Assembly (NCBI GenBank): GCA_026126065.1
Contig: JAHCJY010000005.1
Coordinates: forward strand, 1 to 64,000
Direction of reading: 5' to 3'
DNA: 64,000 nucleotides
Source of the DNA: Bauldia sp.
GTDB taxonomy: Bacteria > Pseudomonadota > Alphaproteobacteria > Rhizobiales > Kaistiaceae
Positions 27,911-35,362 of this stretch are shown piece after piece. Both the position numbers and the translations under genes were made by a program. Position 1 is the stretch's first letter. Each line of letters opens with the position of its first letter. Under the pieces are notes generated by a model that was not told the origin of the DNA, did no database searches, and worked only from the letters and a program-made list of their open reading frames with translations.

Positions 27911-28801
27911 TCAGAAGAAGCCGACCGGGAAATACCGCAGGTACAGTGCCGTAAAAGTCCCGTCCGCGAAGGCCGCCTCGATGGCCCAGTCCATCGCGGC
28001 GATGAGTTCCGGTGCGTCAGCGCTTGTGGCGACCGAAAGGCCGCGGCCGAAGAAGTGCTCGTCAAAATGGGCGCCGCCCGCGAACTCGCAGCAGTCCCCG
28101 GCCGTCGTGCCCTGGAGCCAGAAAGCGAGTTGCACCGCGTCTCCGAATGCGACATCGGCCTGCCCGCTGCGGAGCGCGGACCGGGCGGCGTCGGCAGTCG
28201 GGTAGGTCCGGATTGCCGCGCCCGGAAAGTAGGCCTCGAGATAGGCAAGATGCGCCGACTGCGCCGCCACCGCGACGCGTCGGCCGGCGAGGGTCTCGGC
28301 CGAGATCGTCAGCGGCAGGGCCTTCCGCACGACGAAGCGGGCCGGCAGCGGCAGGTACGGTTGGGTGAAGCCGAGTTGCGCCCGCGCCTCGGCCGTCACG
28401 GAGATGCCGGCGATCGCAGCGTCCGCGCGTTGCTCGACCAGGCTCGGCAGGAGGTCGTCGAACGGCCGCGACTGGATCGTGCAGGGAACGCCAAGCTGGC
28501 TGCAGATCGCACGGGCGAGGTCGACGTTGAACCCCGTCAGCCGCCCGCCGGCATCGACGAAGTTGAACGGGGGGAAGTCGTCGGTGGTGACGAAACGGAT
28601 GCCTGTGACGGCGCCGGGCGCCGGCCTCGCCGCGCGGACGGCGGGGTCCCGAAGGGTCGGTATCGCCACCGGCTGCGCTGCGGCAGCCGTGGCGCCGATC
28701 ACGAGGGCGGCGAGGAAGGCAACCACCGCCCGACCTGAATCAGGACGGGAGCGAAGTCCTGCAAGCCATTGCGCGACAGGAGCAATCCGGGCCCGCCGCA
28801 T
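27911..28801 (-). CDS. periplasmic amino-acid-type solute-binding protein
   Basis: The 296-residue product has a signal (VVAFLAALVIGATAAAAQ) and the family 3 solute-binding fold: FVTTDDFPPFNFVDAGGRLT, GFNVDLARAICSQLG, DDLLPSLVEQRADAAIAGIS and RFVVRKA in order. It should deliver an amino acid or similar small ligand. It lies 9 bases after lspA, and no permease or ATPase gene adjoins, so its partner is elsewhere or it serves a sensor. Confidence 0.85.
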   Translation of the reverse strand: MRRARIAPVAQWLAGLRSRPDSGRAVVAFLAALVIGATAAAAQPVAIPTLRDPAVRAARPAPGAVTGIRFVTTDDFPPFNFVDAGGRLTGFNVDLARAICSQLGVPCTIQSRPFDDLLPSLVEQRADAAIAGISVTAEARAQLGFTQPYLPLPARFVVRKALPLTISAETLAGRRVAVAAQSAHLAYLEAYFPGAAIRTYPTADAARSALRSGQADVAFGDAVQLAFWLQGTTAGDCCEFAGGAHFDEHFFGRGLSVATSADAPELIAAMDWAIEAAFADGTFTALYLRYFPVGFF

Positions 28802-28810
28802 CGCCGGCCG

Positions 28811-29320
28811 CTACGTTCCGCGCCGCTGCGGCAGCAGGAACGCCGCAACGAGCAGGATCGGACCGAGCGTGAGGGCGACATCGGCGAGATTGAACACGAA
28901 CAGCGTCCGGGCGCCGATATGCAGGTGCAGGAAGTCGATGACGTGCCCGTACACGAGCCGGTCGACGATGTTGCCGATCGCGCCGCCGACGATGAAGCCG
29001 AAGCCGAGCGCCGCAAGCTTCCCGCCCTCCTTCGACCGCGCCCAGAACACGAGGATGGCGATCGCGACGGCAATGACCGCGATCAGCAGCAGCGTCGGAT
29101 TCGAGCCGCGGAGGAAGCTGAAGGCGATGCCGGGATTCTCCGTGTAGTAGAGGTCGAGGATCGGAAGGATCGCCCTCGGTACGGATTCCTTGATCGTGGC
29201 GACCGCAATCGACTTGCTCACCTGGTCGACGATCAGCGTCCCGGCCATGACCGTGATGCCGAACCGCGATGCCGGCCCGGGTGGAACGATCGACCGGGCG
29301 GGGGCTGGTGCGTCGGTCAT
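28811..29320 (-). CDS. lspA: lipoprotein signal peptidase LspA
   Basis: This inner-membrane aspartic protease cleaves signal peptides from acylated prolipoproteins. The 169-residue chain has four membrane spans. One catalytic Asp lies in FIVGGAIGNIVDRLVYG and the other in FNLADVALTLGPILL, with the substrate-side YYTENPGIAFSFL. The ATG at 29320 overlaps the upstream stop by 4 bases (ATGA), fixing the start within a longer open frame. Confidence 0.94.
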   Translation of the reverse strand: MTDAPAPARSIVPPGPASRFGITVMAGTLIVDQVSKSIAVATIKESVPRAILPILDLYYTENPGIAFSFLRGSNPTLLLIAVIAVAIAILVFWARSKEGGKLAALGFGFIVGGAIGNIVDRLVYGHVIDFLHLHIGARTLFVFNLADVALTLGPILLVAAFLLPQRRGT

Positions 29321-30174
29321 GGCGTCTCCTCCGGCGCAATATGAAGCGCCGGCCTCCTGATCTCGAACAGCGTCACGGCGGTAGCGACCGCAAGGTTGAG
29401 CGAATCGGCGCGCCCCGCCTGCGGGATGCGGACCAGTTGGTCGGCCGCGGCGGCAAGGCGCTCCGTGAGGCCCGACTGCTCGTTCCCCATCATCAGGAGC
29501 ACCGGCGTCGAATAGTCGGCCTTGCGGTAGTCCACAGCGCCCGAAAGGTGCGTGCCGACCACCGTCCCGGGCCATGCGGCGCGAAGGGCCAGGAACTCGC
29601 CCTCCGTCATGCGCGCGATCGGGACATGGAAGATCGAGCCCATCGTCGCCCGCACCGCCTCGGTCGAGAACGGATCGACCGACGGGCCGACGAGGACGAC
29701 GCCGTCCGCTCCCACCGCATCGACCGTGCGGACGATCGTCCCGAGATTGCCGGGGTCCCGGGGCGTTTCCAGCACGACCCAGACGCCGCCTTTGCCCGGC
29801 TTCACGTCCGACGCCTGCGCGAGCTTCTGGCCGAACACGCCCAGCACCATCTGCGGATTGTCGCGGTGGACCATCTTCGACAGGATCGCCGTCGAGACCG
29901 AAAGCACGTCCGCCCCGCGCGCCCGCGCCTTCGCCGCGGCGTTCTGCACCGCCTGCTGGTCGCCGACCTCCGTGCCGTACACGAACGCTTCGATCGGCCA
30001 GTTCCCGGCGAGCGCGTCGGTGACCAGCTTCAGCCCCTCGGCCACGAACACGCCGCGCTCCTTGCGGTGCTTTGGCATATCGAGCGCGCGGATATCCTTG
30101 ATCCGCGGATTGGCGAAGCTGGTGATCGCCAGCACCTGCCCGACGCGGGGCCGGTCGAACCGCGCATTTGTCAT
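29317..30174 (-). CDS. TrmH/SpoU-family RNA 2'-O-methyltransferase
   Basis: This 285-residue knotted methyltransferase has an N-terminal substrate-binding domain (FVAEGLKLVTDAL) and the three family motifs: LETPRDPGNLGTIVRTVDA, LLMMGNEQSGL and IPQAGRADSLNLAVATAVTL. It should methylate a ribose in rRNA or tRNA, and the exact base cannot be told. The ATG at 30174 overlaps the upstream methyltransferase stop by 4 bases, and its own stop overlaps lspA by 4. Confidence 0.9.
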   Translation of the reverse strand: MTNARFDRPRVGQVLAITSFANPRIKDIRALDMPKHRKERGVFVAEGLKLVTDALAGNWPIEAFVYGTEVGDQQAVQNAAAKARARGADVLSVSTAILSKMVHRDNPQMVLGVFGQKLAQASDVKPGKGGVWVVLETPRDPGNLGTIVRTVDAVGADGVVLVGPSVDPFSTEAVRATMGSIFHVPIARMTEGEFLALRAAWPGTVVGTHLSGAVDYRKADYSTPVLLMMGNEQSGLTERLAAAADQLVRIPQAGRADSLNLAVATAVTLFEIRRPALHIAPEETP

Positions 30175-31106
30175 GGCGACCACCGTGTGAACAGCGATGT
30201 GGAAAGGAGGCGCCCGCCGCCTTCCTCGCGGCCGCCGCTTTCCTCCCGGAGGAGGAGTTCGCCCGATTCGAGCTCACCGCCGAGCCCCGCCAGCGTCTCG
30301 CGCGCCAGCTCGTGCATCGAGACGAACGAGGCGCGGATCGAGTACGCGGTGAGGATGAGGAAGCGCGGTGTCTCGCTGAGGAGGGTGCGGCAGATGCGCA
30401 TCATCTCGGCGAGCTGCAGGAAGATGTCCCACGTCTCGCCTTCCGGACCGCGGCCGAACTTCGGCGGGTCGAGGATGATCCCGTCATAGCGGTTGCCCCG
30501 CCGCTCCTCGCGCTTCACGAACTTCATCGCGTCGTCGCAGATCCAGCGGATCGGCGCCGATGCCATGCCGGACAGCGCCTGGTTCTCACGCGCCCAGGCG
30601 ATCGACTTCTTCGAGGCGTCGACATGGGTGACCGCAGCGCCGGCCTTTGCGGCCAGCAGCGAGGCAAGGCCGGTATAGCCGAACAGGTTCAGCACTTTCA
30701 GCGGCCGGTCGGCGCCACCGAGCTGCCCGCTCACCCAGCTCCAGTGTGGCTCCTGCTCCGGGAACACGCCGACATGGCGGAACGCCGTGAAGCGCCCGAG
30801 GAACCTTACGCCGGCGATTTCCATCGGCCATGTCTCGGGAAGCGGCTTCCGGAAGCGCCAGCGCCCGTCGGCGTCCTCGTCCCTGGCGCCGGTGAACACG
30901 GCATCCGCGCTCTCCCACTCGGCCGCTGGCCGCCGGCGCTGCCACATTGCCTGAGGCTCGGGACGGACGATCCGGTATCGGCCGTAGCGCTCGAGCTTCT
31001 CGCCGCTTCCCGAATCGAGGAGCGCGTAATCCGACCAGCCGGCTGTTGTGAGCATCAGCGGGGAGAGCACAGCGTCGGGGCGGACATGGGCTCGCTGTTC
31101 TGGCAT
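30171..31106 (-). CDS. RlmI-like class I rRNA methyltransferase
   Basis: This 311-residue AdoMet-dependent methyltransferase has motif I in LKVLNLFGYTGLASLLAAKAG, an acidic loop VTHVDASKKSIAWARENQ and catalytic LDPPKFGRG. This matches the RlmI/SAM-dependent MT group without its N-terminal PUA domain. Its target is probably an rRNA cytosine, by family only. It is the first gene of a chain with 4-base overlaps into the TrmH-like and lspA genes. Confidence 0.85.
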   Translation of the reverse strand: MPEQRAHVRPDAVLSPLMLTTAGWSDYALLDSGSGEKLERYGRYRIVRPEPQAMWQRRRPAAEWESADAVFTGARDEDADGRWRFRKPLPETWPMEIAGVRFLGRFTAFRHVGVFPEQEPHWSWVSGQLGGADRPLKVLNLFGYTGLASLLAAKAGAAVTHVDASKKSIAWARENQALSGMASAPIRWICDDAMKFVKREERRGNRYDGIILDPPKFGRGPEGETWDIFLQLAEMMRICRTLLSETPRFLILTAYSIRASFVSMHELARETLAGLGGELESGELLLREESGGREEGGGRLLSTSLFTRWSP

Positions 31107-31213
31107 GCTGCTTCGACTGGCCCTTGCGACGGCGCCCGCGGGGTATGGGGGTTGATACCGGCAGCGGGCCGGCCGGCCAAGGACCCCACCCGACGAAAGG
31201 GGAGGGCAATACC

Positions 31214-31900
31214 ATGGAACTCAAGGGAAGCCGGCACCTGCCGGCGCCGCCGGACGTGGTGTGGGAAGCCCTGTCCGATCCTGCGGTCCTTCAGGAGATG
31301 CTGCCGGGCTGTCGCTCGGCACGCCGCAACCCCGACGACCGCGACGAGTTTCAGGTCGAGATGGACGTCGCCGTGGGCACCTTCACGGCAACGTTCACCG
31401 GCCAGGTAAGGCCGACGGACATGGATCCGCCGCTGAGCGCGAAGCTGACGGGCGAGGGACGGGGCCGTCCGGGTGGGTCTGCGTCCGGCTGGGTCCATGT
31501 CACGCTCACGCCGGACGCAACTGGCACGCACCTCGCCTGGCACGGCGAGGCAACCGTCGGCGGCAAGCTCGGCACGATCGCCGGCGATGTCGTGGCCCAT
31601 CGGGCGCGCGAACTGTCCGACCAGTTCTTTGCGGCGCTTTCCGCCCGGTTCCGTCGGGAGGAGCGCACGAAATTCGTCGACCGGATCGACCATGCTCCGG
31701 CCGGGGTCCCCATTCTCGGCGACGAACCCTCCGAGCGCGTCGTGGAAGATCCAGCCGAGCGCGCCGCGGAGGTCATCGAGGATGTCGAGGAGCGGATCGA
31801 AGTTGCGGCCGCGAAGAACACGCTCGGCGGCCCCGTGGTCTGGGGCTTTCTCGCCCTCGGCGTGCTGATCGCGGTGCTCCTCATCGGATACACGCGCTGA
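31214..31900 (+). CDS. CoxG-like SRPBCC protein with C-terminal membrane anchor
   Basis: The 228-residue product begins with a CoxG/SRPBCC domain (ELKGSRHLPAPPDVVWEALSDP, then EMLPGCRSARR), the fold of carbon monoxide dehydrogenase subunit G. An acidic linker follows, and a C-terminal hydrophobic segment (VVWGFLALGVLIAVLLIGYTR) should anchor it to the membrane. No coxMSL genes adjoin, so a role in molybdoenzyme maturation or membrane targeting is only inferred. The ATG at 31214 has GGGGAGGG 6 bases upstream. Confidence 0.8.
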   Translation: MELKGSRHLPAPPDVVWEALSDPAVLQEMLPGCRSARRNPDDRDEFQVEMDVAVGTFTATFTGQVRPTDMDPPLSAKLTGEGRGRPGGSASGWVHVTLTPDATGTHLAWHGEATVGGKLGTIAGDVVAHRARELSDQFFAALSARFRREERTKFVDRIDHAPAGVPILGDEPSERVVEDPAERAAEVIEDVEERIEVAAAKNTLGGPVVWGFLALGVLIAVLLIGYTR

Positions 31901-31968
31901 GGCAACGAAGCGGTTGCATCGGGCCCGCCCGCGGTCCATTTCAGGTCAGGGCGGCGCTCCTACCCTGA

Positions 31969-31985
31969 TCTAGAATGATTCTTTG
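31969..31985. promoter_or_regulatory. candidate Irr operator (ICE) at the bfd start
   Basis: TCTAGAA-TGA-TTCTTTG matches the ICE pattern TTTAGAA-N3-TTCTAAA at 6 of 7 and about 4 of 7 positions in the two halves. It covers the bfd start codon at 31975, so binding would block initiation. There is no ribosome-binding site between it and the start. Confidence 0.5.
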
Positions 31986-32271
31986 TTCCTGCAACGTCTT
32001 GACGAAGACCGCCATCCTGGCGGCCGCGCAATCGCTCGTTGAAGCCGACCCGCTGCGGCCGGTGACGCCCGGCCGCGTGTTCCGCGTCCTTGGCGTGCGG
32101 CCCAATTGCGGATCCTGCGTCGATATCATCCGGGCGATGCTCCGTGATTTCGGCCTGCCGATGACCTGCCCCGAGCCGCTGGCGCCTGACACCGATTTCG
32201 GCGATGACGACGAGGAAACCGTCGTGGTCGAAGAGCGGATCGTGATCATCGAGTACGGCAAGATGGTTTGA
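31975..32271 (+). CDS. bfd: bacterioferritin-associated ferredoxin-like protein
   Basis: This 98-residue protein has the (2Fe-2S) BFD cysteine pattern C4-x-C6 and C45-x2-C48. BFD donates electrons to bacterioferritin to release stored iron. An acidic C-terminal tail (about 70-98) is longer than in E. coli Bfd. The start is fixed by C4 and by an in-frame stop just upstream. No Shine-Dalgarno sequence precedes the ATG, so the message may be leaderless. It lies 55 bases before bfr, with a candidate Irr operator of its own. Confidence 0.85.
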   Translation: MILCSCNVLTKTAILAAAQSLVEADPLRPVTPGRVFRVLGVRPNCGSCVDIIRAMLRDFGLPMTCPEPLAPDTDFGDDDEETVVVEERIVIIEYGKMV

Positions 32272-32295
32272 CGCTGCCGGCCAACGGCCATACTG

Positions 32296-32312
32296 TTTGG
32301 ATTCATTCTAAA
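32296..32312. promoter_or_regulatory. candidate Irr operator (ICE) upstream of bfr
   Basis: TTTGGAT-TCA-TTCTAAA matches the ICE pattern TTTAGAA-N3-TTCTAAA at 5 of 7 and 7 of 7 positions. It lies 14 bases before the bfr ATG and just before its ribosome-binding site GAGG, a position suited to repression. Confidence 0.6.
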
Positions 32313-32326
32313 GAGGAGCATCGCCC

Positions 32327-32812
32327 ATGAAAGGCGAACCCAAGGTGATTGAGCGGCTCAACGGGGCGCTGAAGCTCGAGCTCGGGGCGGTCAACCAGTA
32401 CTGGTTGCATTACCGGCTGGTGGAGGATTGGGGCCTCGGCAAGCTCGCCAAGAAGGAGCGGGCCGAATCGATCGAGGAGATGCACCACGCCGACCGGCTG
32501 GTCGATCGCATCATCTTCCTCGAAGGCATGCCGAACATGCAGCAGATCGGCGCCATCCGGATCGGGCAGAACGTCCGGGAGGTCCTCGAGGCGGACCTCG
32601 CCGGTGAGTACGACGCCCGGACCTACTACCGGGAGTCGCGCGACGTCTGCAAGAATGCCGGCGATTACGTGTCGATGGAGCTGTTCGAGGACCTCCTCGA
32701 GGATGAGGAAGGCCACATCAACTTCCTCGAATCCCAGATCGCGCTCCTCGACAAGATCGGCGACCAGCTTTACCTGCAGCTGCAGGCTGAGGCGGCCGAC
32801 GAAGCGAAGTAG
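32327..32812 (+). CDS. bfr: bacterioferritin
   Basis: This 161-residue subunit forms the 24-mer iron-storage shell. The ferroxidase ligands E18, E51 and H54 and the haem-ligating M52 fall at their standard positions, with Y25 nearby, and [10 protein letters not shown] and [12 protein letters not shown] supply the rest of the di-iron site. The length is that of E. coli Bfr. It pairs functionally with bfd just upstream and is probably repressed by Irr when iron is low. Confidence 0.95.
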   Translation: MKGEPKVIERLNGALKLELGAVNQYWLHYRLVEDWGLGKLAKKERAESIEEMHHADRLVDRIIFLEGMPNMQQIGAIRIGQNVREVLEADLAGEYDARTYYRESRDVCKNAGDYVSMELFEDLLEDEEGHINFLESQIALLDKIGDQLYLQLQAEAADEAK

Positions 32813-32842
32813 CGCGTATTCCACCGAGGCGAGGACGATGCC

Positions 32843-34372
32843 ATGGACGGGCCCGTCCTCGCCCTTGAGCAGGCTGCCGGTTTCACGCGCGCGGTGGTCT
32901 ACAGCCGCCAGGGCCGGCCGCTTGCGGCGGCCCGCGACGAAATTCGCTGCCTGAGCCGCGGCCCCGGCCTTTCCACCTACGACCCCGAGGAAATCTGGAC
33001 ATCGGTGCTGGCCACGGCGCGGATGGCGTTGATCCGCGCCCGCACCGACGCAGGATCGCTTGCGGCCATCGGCATTGCGAACCAGCGCGACACGTTCGTC
33101 CTGTGGGAACGCGGCACCGGCCGGCCGGTCGATGAGGCGATCGCCGCCGACGACCGACGGGCGGAGGCGCGGACGGATGCCCTCATTGCCGCCGGGGTCA
33201 GCGCCGTCGTTCCGGAACACACGGGCCTTCGCGTCGATGCCCGCTTTCCGGCCGCAAAGCTTGCCTGGCTGCTCGACAACGTCCCCGGCCTCCGCACCAG
33301 GGCGGAGGCGGGAGAGATCGCCTTCGGCACCATCGATACGTTCCTCCTGGCCCGTTTCACCGGCGGTCGCGTCCACGCCACCGATGCCTCGAACGCGGCG
33401 CGGACGATGCTCTTCGATATCCGGCGCCAGGAGTGGGACCAGGCGCTGCTGCGCATCTTCGACGTGCCCGAGGCGATGCTGCCGCGGGTGTTCGACAGCG
33501 CGACCTATTTCGGCGCCGCCAAGGCGTCGCTCCTCGGCGGCTCCGGCGTCGTCTCCGTCCATGCGATGCTGACCGACGCCACGGCACGCTTCGTCGGCCT
33601 TGGCTGCCTTGCACCCGGCTCGGCCGCAGTGGTCTTCGACCGCGGCGTTGGCGCGTTCGTCAATGTCGGGGCGAAGCCAATAGCGGCGGACGGCATGCTC
33701 ACCACGCTCCTGTTTCGTCGCGAAGGCACCCCCGCCTACGCGCTCGAGGGAACCAACGACGCGGCGGCCGACGGCATCGCGTGGCTCGACCAGGGCCTGG
33801 ATCTAGCGCCCACACCGGCCGAATTCGATCGCCTCGCCGGCACGGCCAGCCCCGAGACGCGCGTTCGGTTCGTTCCGCCGGGTCTCGGGCGGCAGGCGCC
33901 CTACTGGTCGGCGGATCACGACGGCTTCGTCGATGGCGTGACCGCCAGCACCAGCCGGGGAGACCTCGCCTCCGCCGCGCTCGAGAGTGTCGGCCTGGTG
34001 GGGCGCGATCTCATCGAGGCGGCCGGGGAGGATGGCGATCCCACGGCGCCACTTCGTGTCGACGGTCGCGCGGCGCACTCGGATCGCCTGCTCCAGTTCC
34101 TGGCCAACATTACCGGCCGGGCGGTGGAGCGCGGCGAGGAGACCGACCGCGCGTCGCTCGGGGCGGCCCGGATGGCCGGGCTCGCGGCCGGGCTCTGGCC
34201 CGACATCGGCACGCTCGCCTCCGCCTGGCAGGCGGAGCACCGGTTCGCGCCGGCGCTGGAAGCGGCCGAGCGTGACCGGCTCTACGCGCTTTGGCGGCAG
34301 GCGATCGGCCGGGCGTTTCCGCCGGCTGGGGGCCGCGTCAGCCGCGCCGCCAGTGGCGGCCCGCGAGGTTGA
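32843..34372 (+). CDS. glycerol-kinase homologue with degenerate nucleotide site
   Basis: The 509-residue chain aligns along its length with FGGY glycerol kinases: IGIANQRDTFVLWERGTGRP, FGTIDTFLLARFTGGRVH, DASNAARTMLFDI and APYWSADHDGFVDG. The ATP-phosphate motifs have gone. The N-terminal DQGTTSSR is EQAAGFTR (residues 9-16), the second phosphate loop YGTGCF is FDRGVG, and DGGA is DGRA. The Asp of GDQQAA survives as TDATA. It may be an inactive or repurposed kinase. It overlaps the convergent glk by 35 bases, and bfr ends 30 bases upstream. Confidence 0.75.
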   Translation: MDGPVLALEQAAGFTRAVVYSRQGRPLAAARDEIRCLSRGPGLSTYDPEEIWTSVLATARMALIRARTDAGSLAAIGIANQRDTFVLWERGTGRPVDEAIAADDRRAEARTDALIAAGVSAVVPEHTGLRVDARFPAAKLAWLLDNVPGLRTRAEAGEIAFGTIDTFLLARFTGGRVHATDASNAARTMLFDIRRQEWDQALLRIFDVPEAMLPRVFDSATYFGAAKASLLGGSGVVSVHAMLTDATARFVGLGCLAPGSAAVVFDRGVGAFVNVGAKPIAADGMLTTLLFRREGTPAYALEGTNDAAADGIAWLDQGLDLAPTPAEFDRLAGTASPETRVRFVPPGLGRQAPYWSADHDGFVDGVTASTSRGDLASAALESVGLVGRDLIEAAGEDGDPTAPLRVDGRAAHSDRLLQFLANITGRAVERGEETDRASLGAARMAGLAAGLWPDIGTLASAWQAEHRFAPALEAAERDRLYALWRQAIGRAFPPAGGRVSRAASGGPRG

Positions 34373-35354
34373 CCGCGTAGTCCTGCGGCGCGGCAACGAA
34401 CGCGCCGAGGCCGAGAAGGCCGGGGTCGGCGCGGACGATCATCCGCGTCGGAATGGCGTCCATGACCTGGCGGTGCGGCGCCTTGTCGATGAAGGCCTCG
34501 CGGAATGCACCTGTCTGGAAGAACGGCGCGATCCTTGGCGCGATGCCGCCGGCGATGAATACCCCGCCGCGCGGCAGGAAGATCAGGGCAACGTCGCCGG
34601 CATAGCGTCCGAGCAGCGTCACGAACAGCTCCACTGTTTCCTCCGCAATCGGATCCCCCGCCAGCGCTGCTCTCGACAGTGCCGCGCTGTCGTCGAAGGC
34701 GGGCGCCAGTCCACCCGCCGCCGCCACGGCCCGATGGAGGCGCAGGAGGCCTCCTCCGGAAATCAGCCACTCAGCGCTCGTCCGCCCCTCGATGCGCTCG
34801 AGATGCCGCCAGATCGCGTACTCGCGTTCCGTCCGCGGCCCGATATCCATGTGGCCGCCTTCGCCGCGCGTCGGCGTCCAGCCCCGGCCGGTGCCGAGAA
34901 GGGCCGCCGCCCCGAGCCCCGTGCCGGGTCCGACCACGATCCGCGTTTCGCCCGGAACGGACATGCCGCCGCCAATCGGAACCACATCCGCGTCGGTGAG
35001 GGCGGGAAGGCACAGGGCTATCGCCTCGAAATCGTTGAGGATGACGACATCCGAGAGGCCGAGCGCCGCCATCAACGGCTTCGGCTCGAACACCCAGTGC
35101 GCATTGGTGAGCGCCACGCTGTCGCCGACGATGACCCCCGCGATCGCAAGCACGGCGGACCGCGGCCGGATGCCGGCGCGCCCGATGGCAGCCTCCATGG
35201 CTGCGACGGCGTTCGGGAACTGGCGCACCCGAACGTTCATCGCCGGACCCAGCCTGCCATCCTCGTCCACGAACGCGAACCGGGCGTTCGTACCGCCAAT
35301 GTCGGCCACGATGGCGGGCAGCGGAACGAGTGCGTCGCGGGCCGGGGCAGTCAT
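34338..35354 (-). CDS. glk: glucokinase
   Basis: The 338-residue ROK-unrelated (E. coli type) glucokinase phosphorylates glucose with ATP. Evidence: the phosphate loop IVADIGGTNARFAFVD, sugar-site Asp in VILNDFEAIAL, VVGPGTGLGAA, EGGHMDIGPRTERE and FIAGGIAPRI. The ATG at 35354 with AAGGAG upstream is adopted inside a longer open frame. It lies 8 bases after the AsmA-like gene, so the two are co-transcribed. Confidence 0.93.
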   Translation of the reverse strand: MTAPARDALVPLPAIVADIGGTNARFAFVDEDGRLGPAMNVRVRQFPNAVAAMEAAIGRAGIRPRSAVLAIAGVIVGDSVALTNAHWVFEPKPLMAALGLSDVVILNDFEAIALCLPALTDADVVPIGGGMSVPGETRIVVGPGTGLGAAALLGTGRGWTPTRGEGGHMDIGPRTEREYAIWRHLERIEGRTSAEWLISGGGLLRLHRAVAAAGGLAPAFDDSAALSRAALAGDPIAEETVELFVTLLGRYAGDVALIFLPRGGVFIAGGIAPRIAPFFQTGAFREAFIDKAPHRQVMDAIPTRMIVRADPGLLGLGAFVAAPQDYAVNLAGRHWRRG

Positions 35355-35362
35355 GGGACTCC

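Noticed and set aside
32843..34372. Calling this gene a working glycerol kinase
   Set aside because: All three nucleotide-phosphate motifs are altered, so only homology is claimed.
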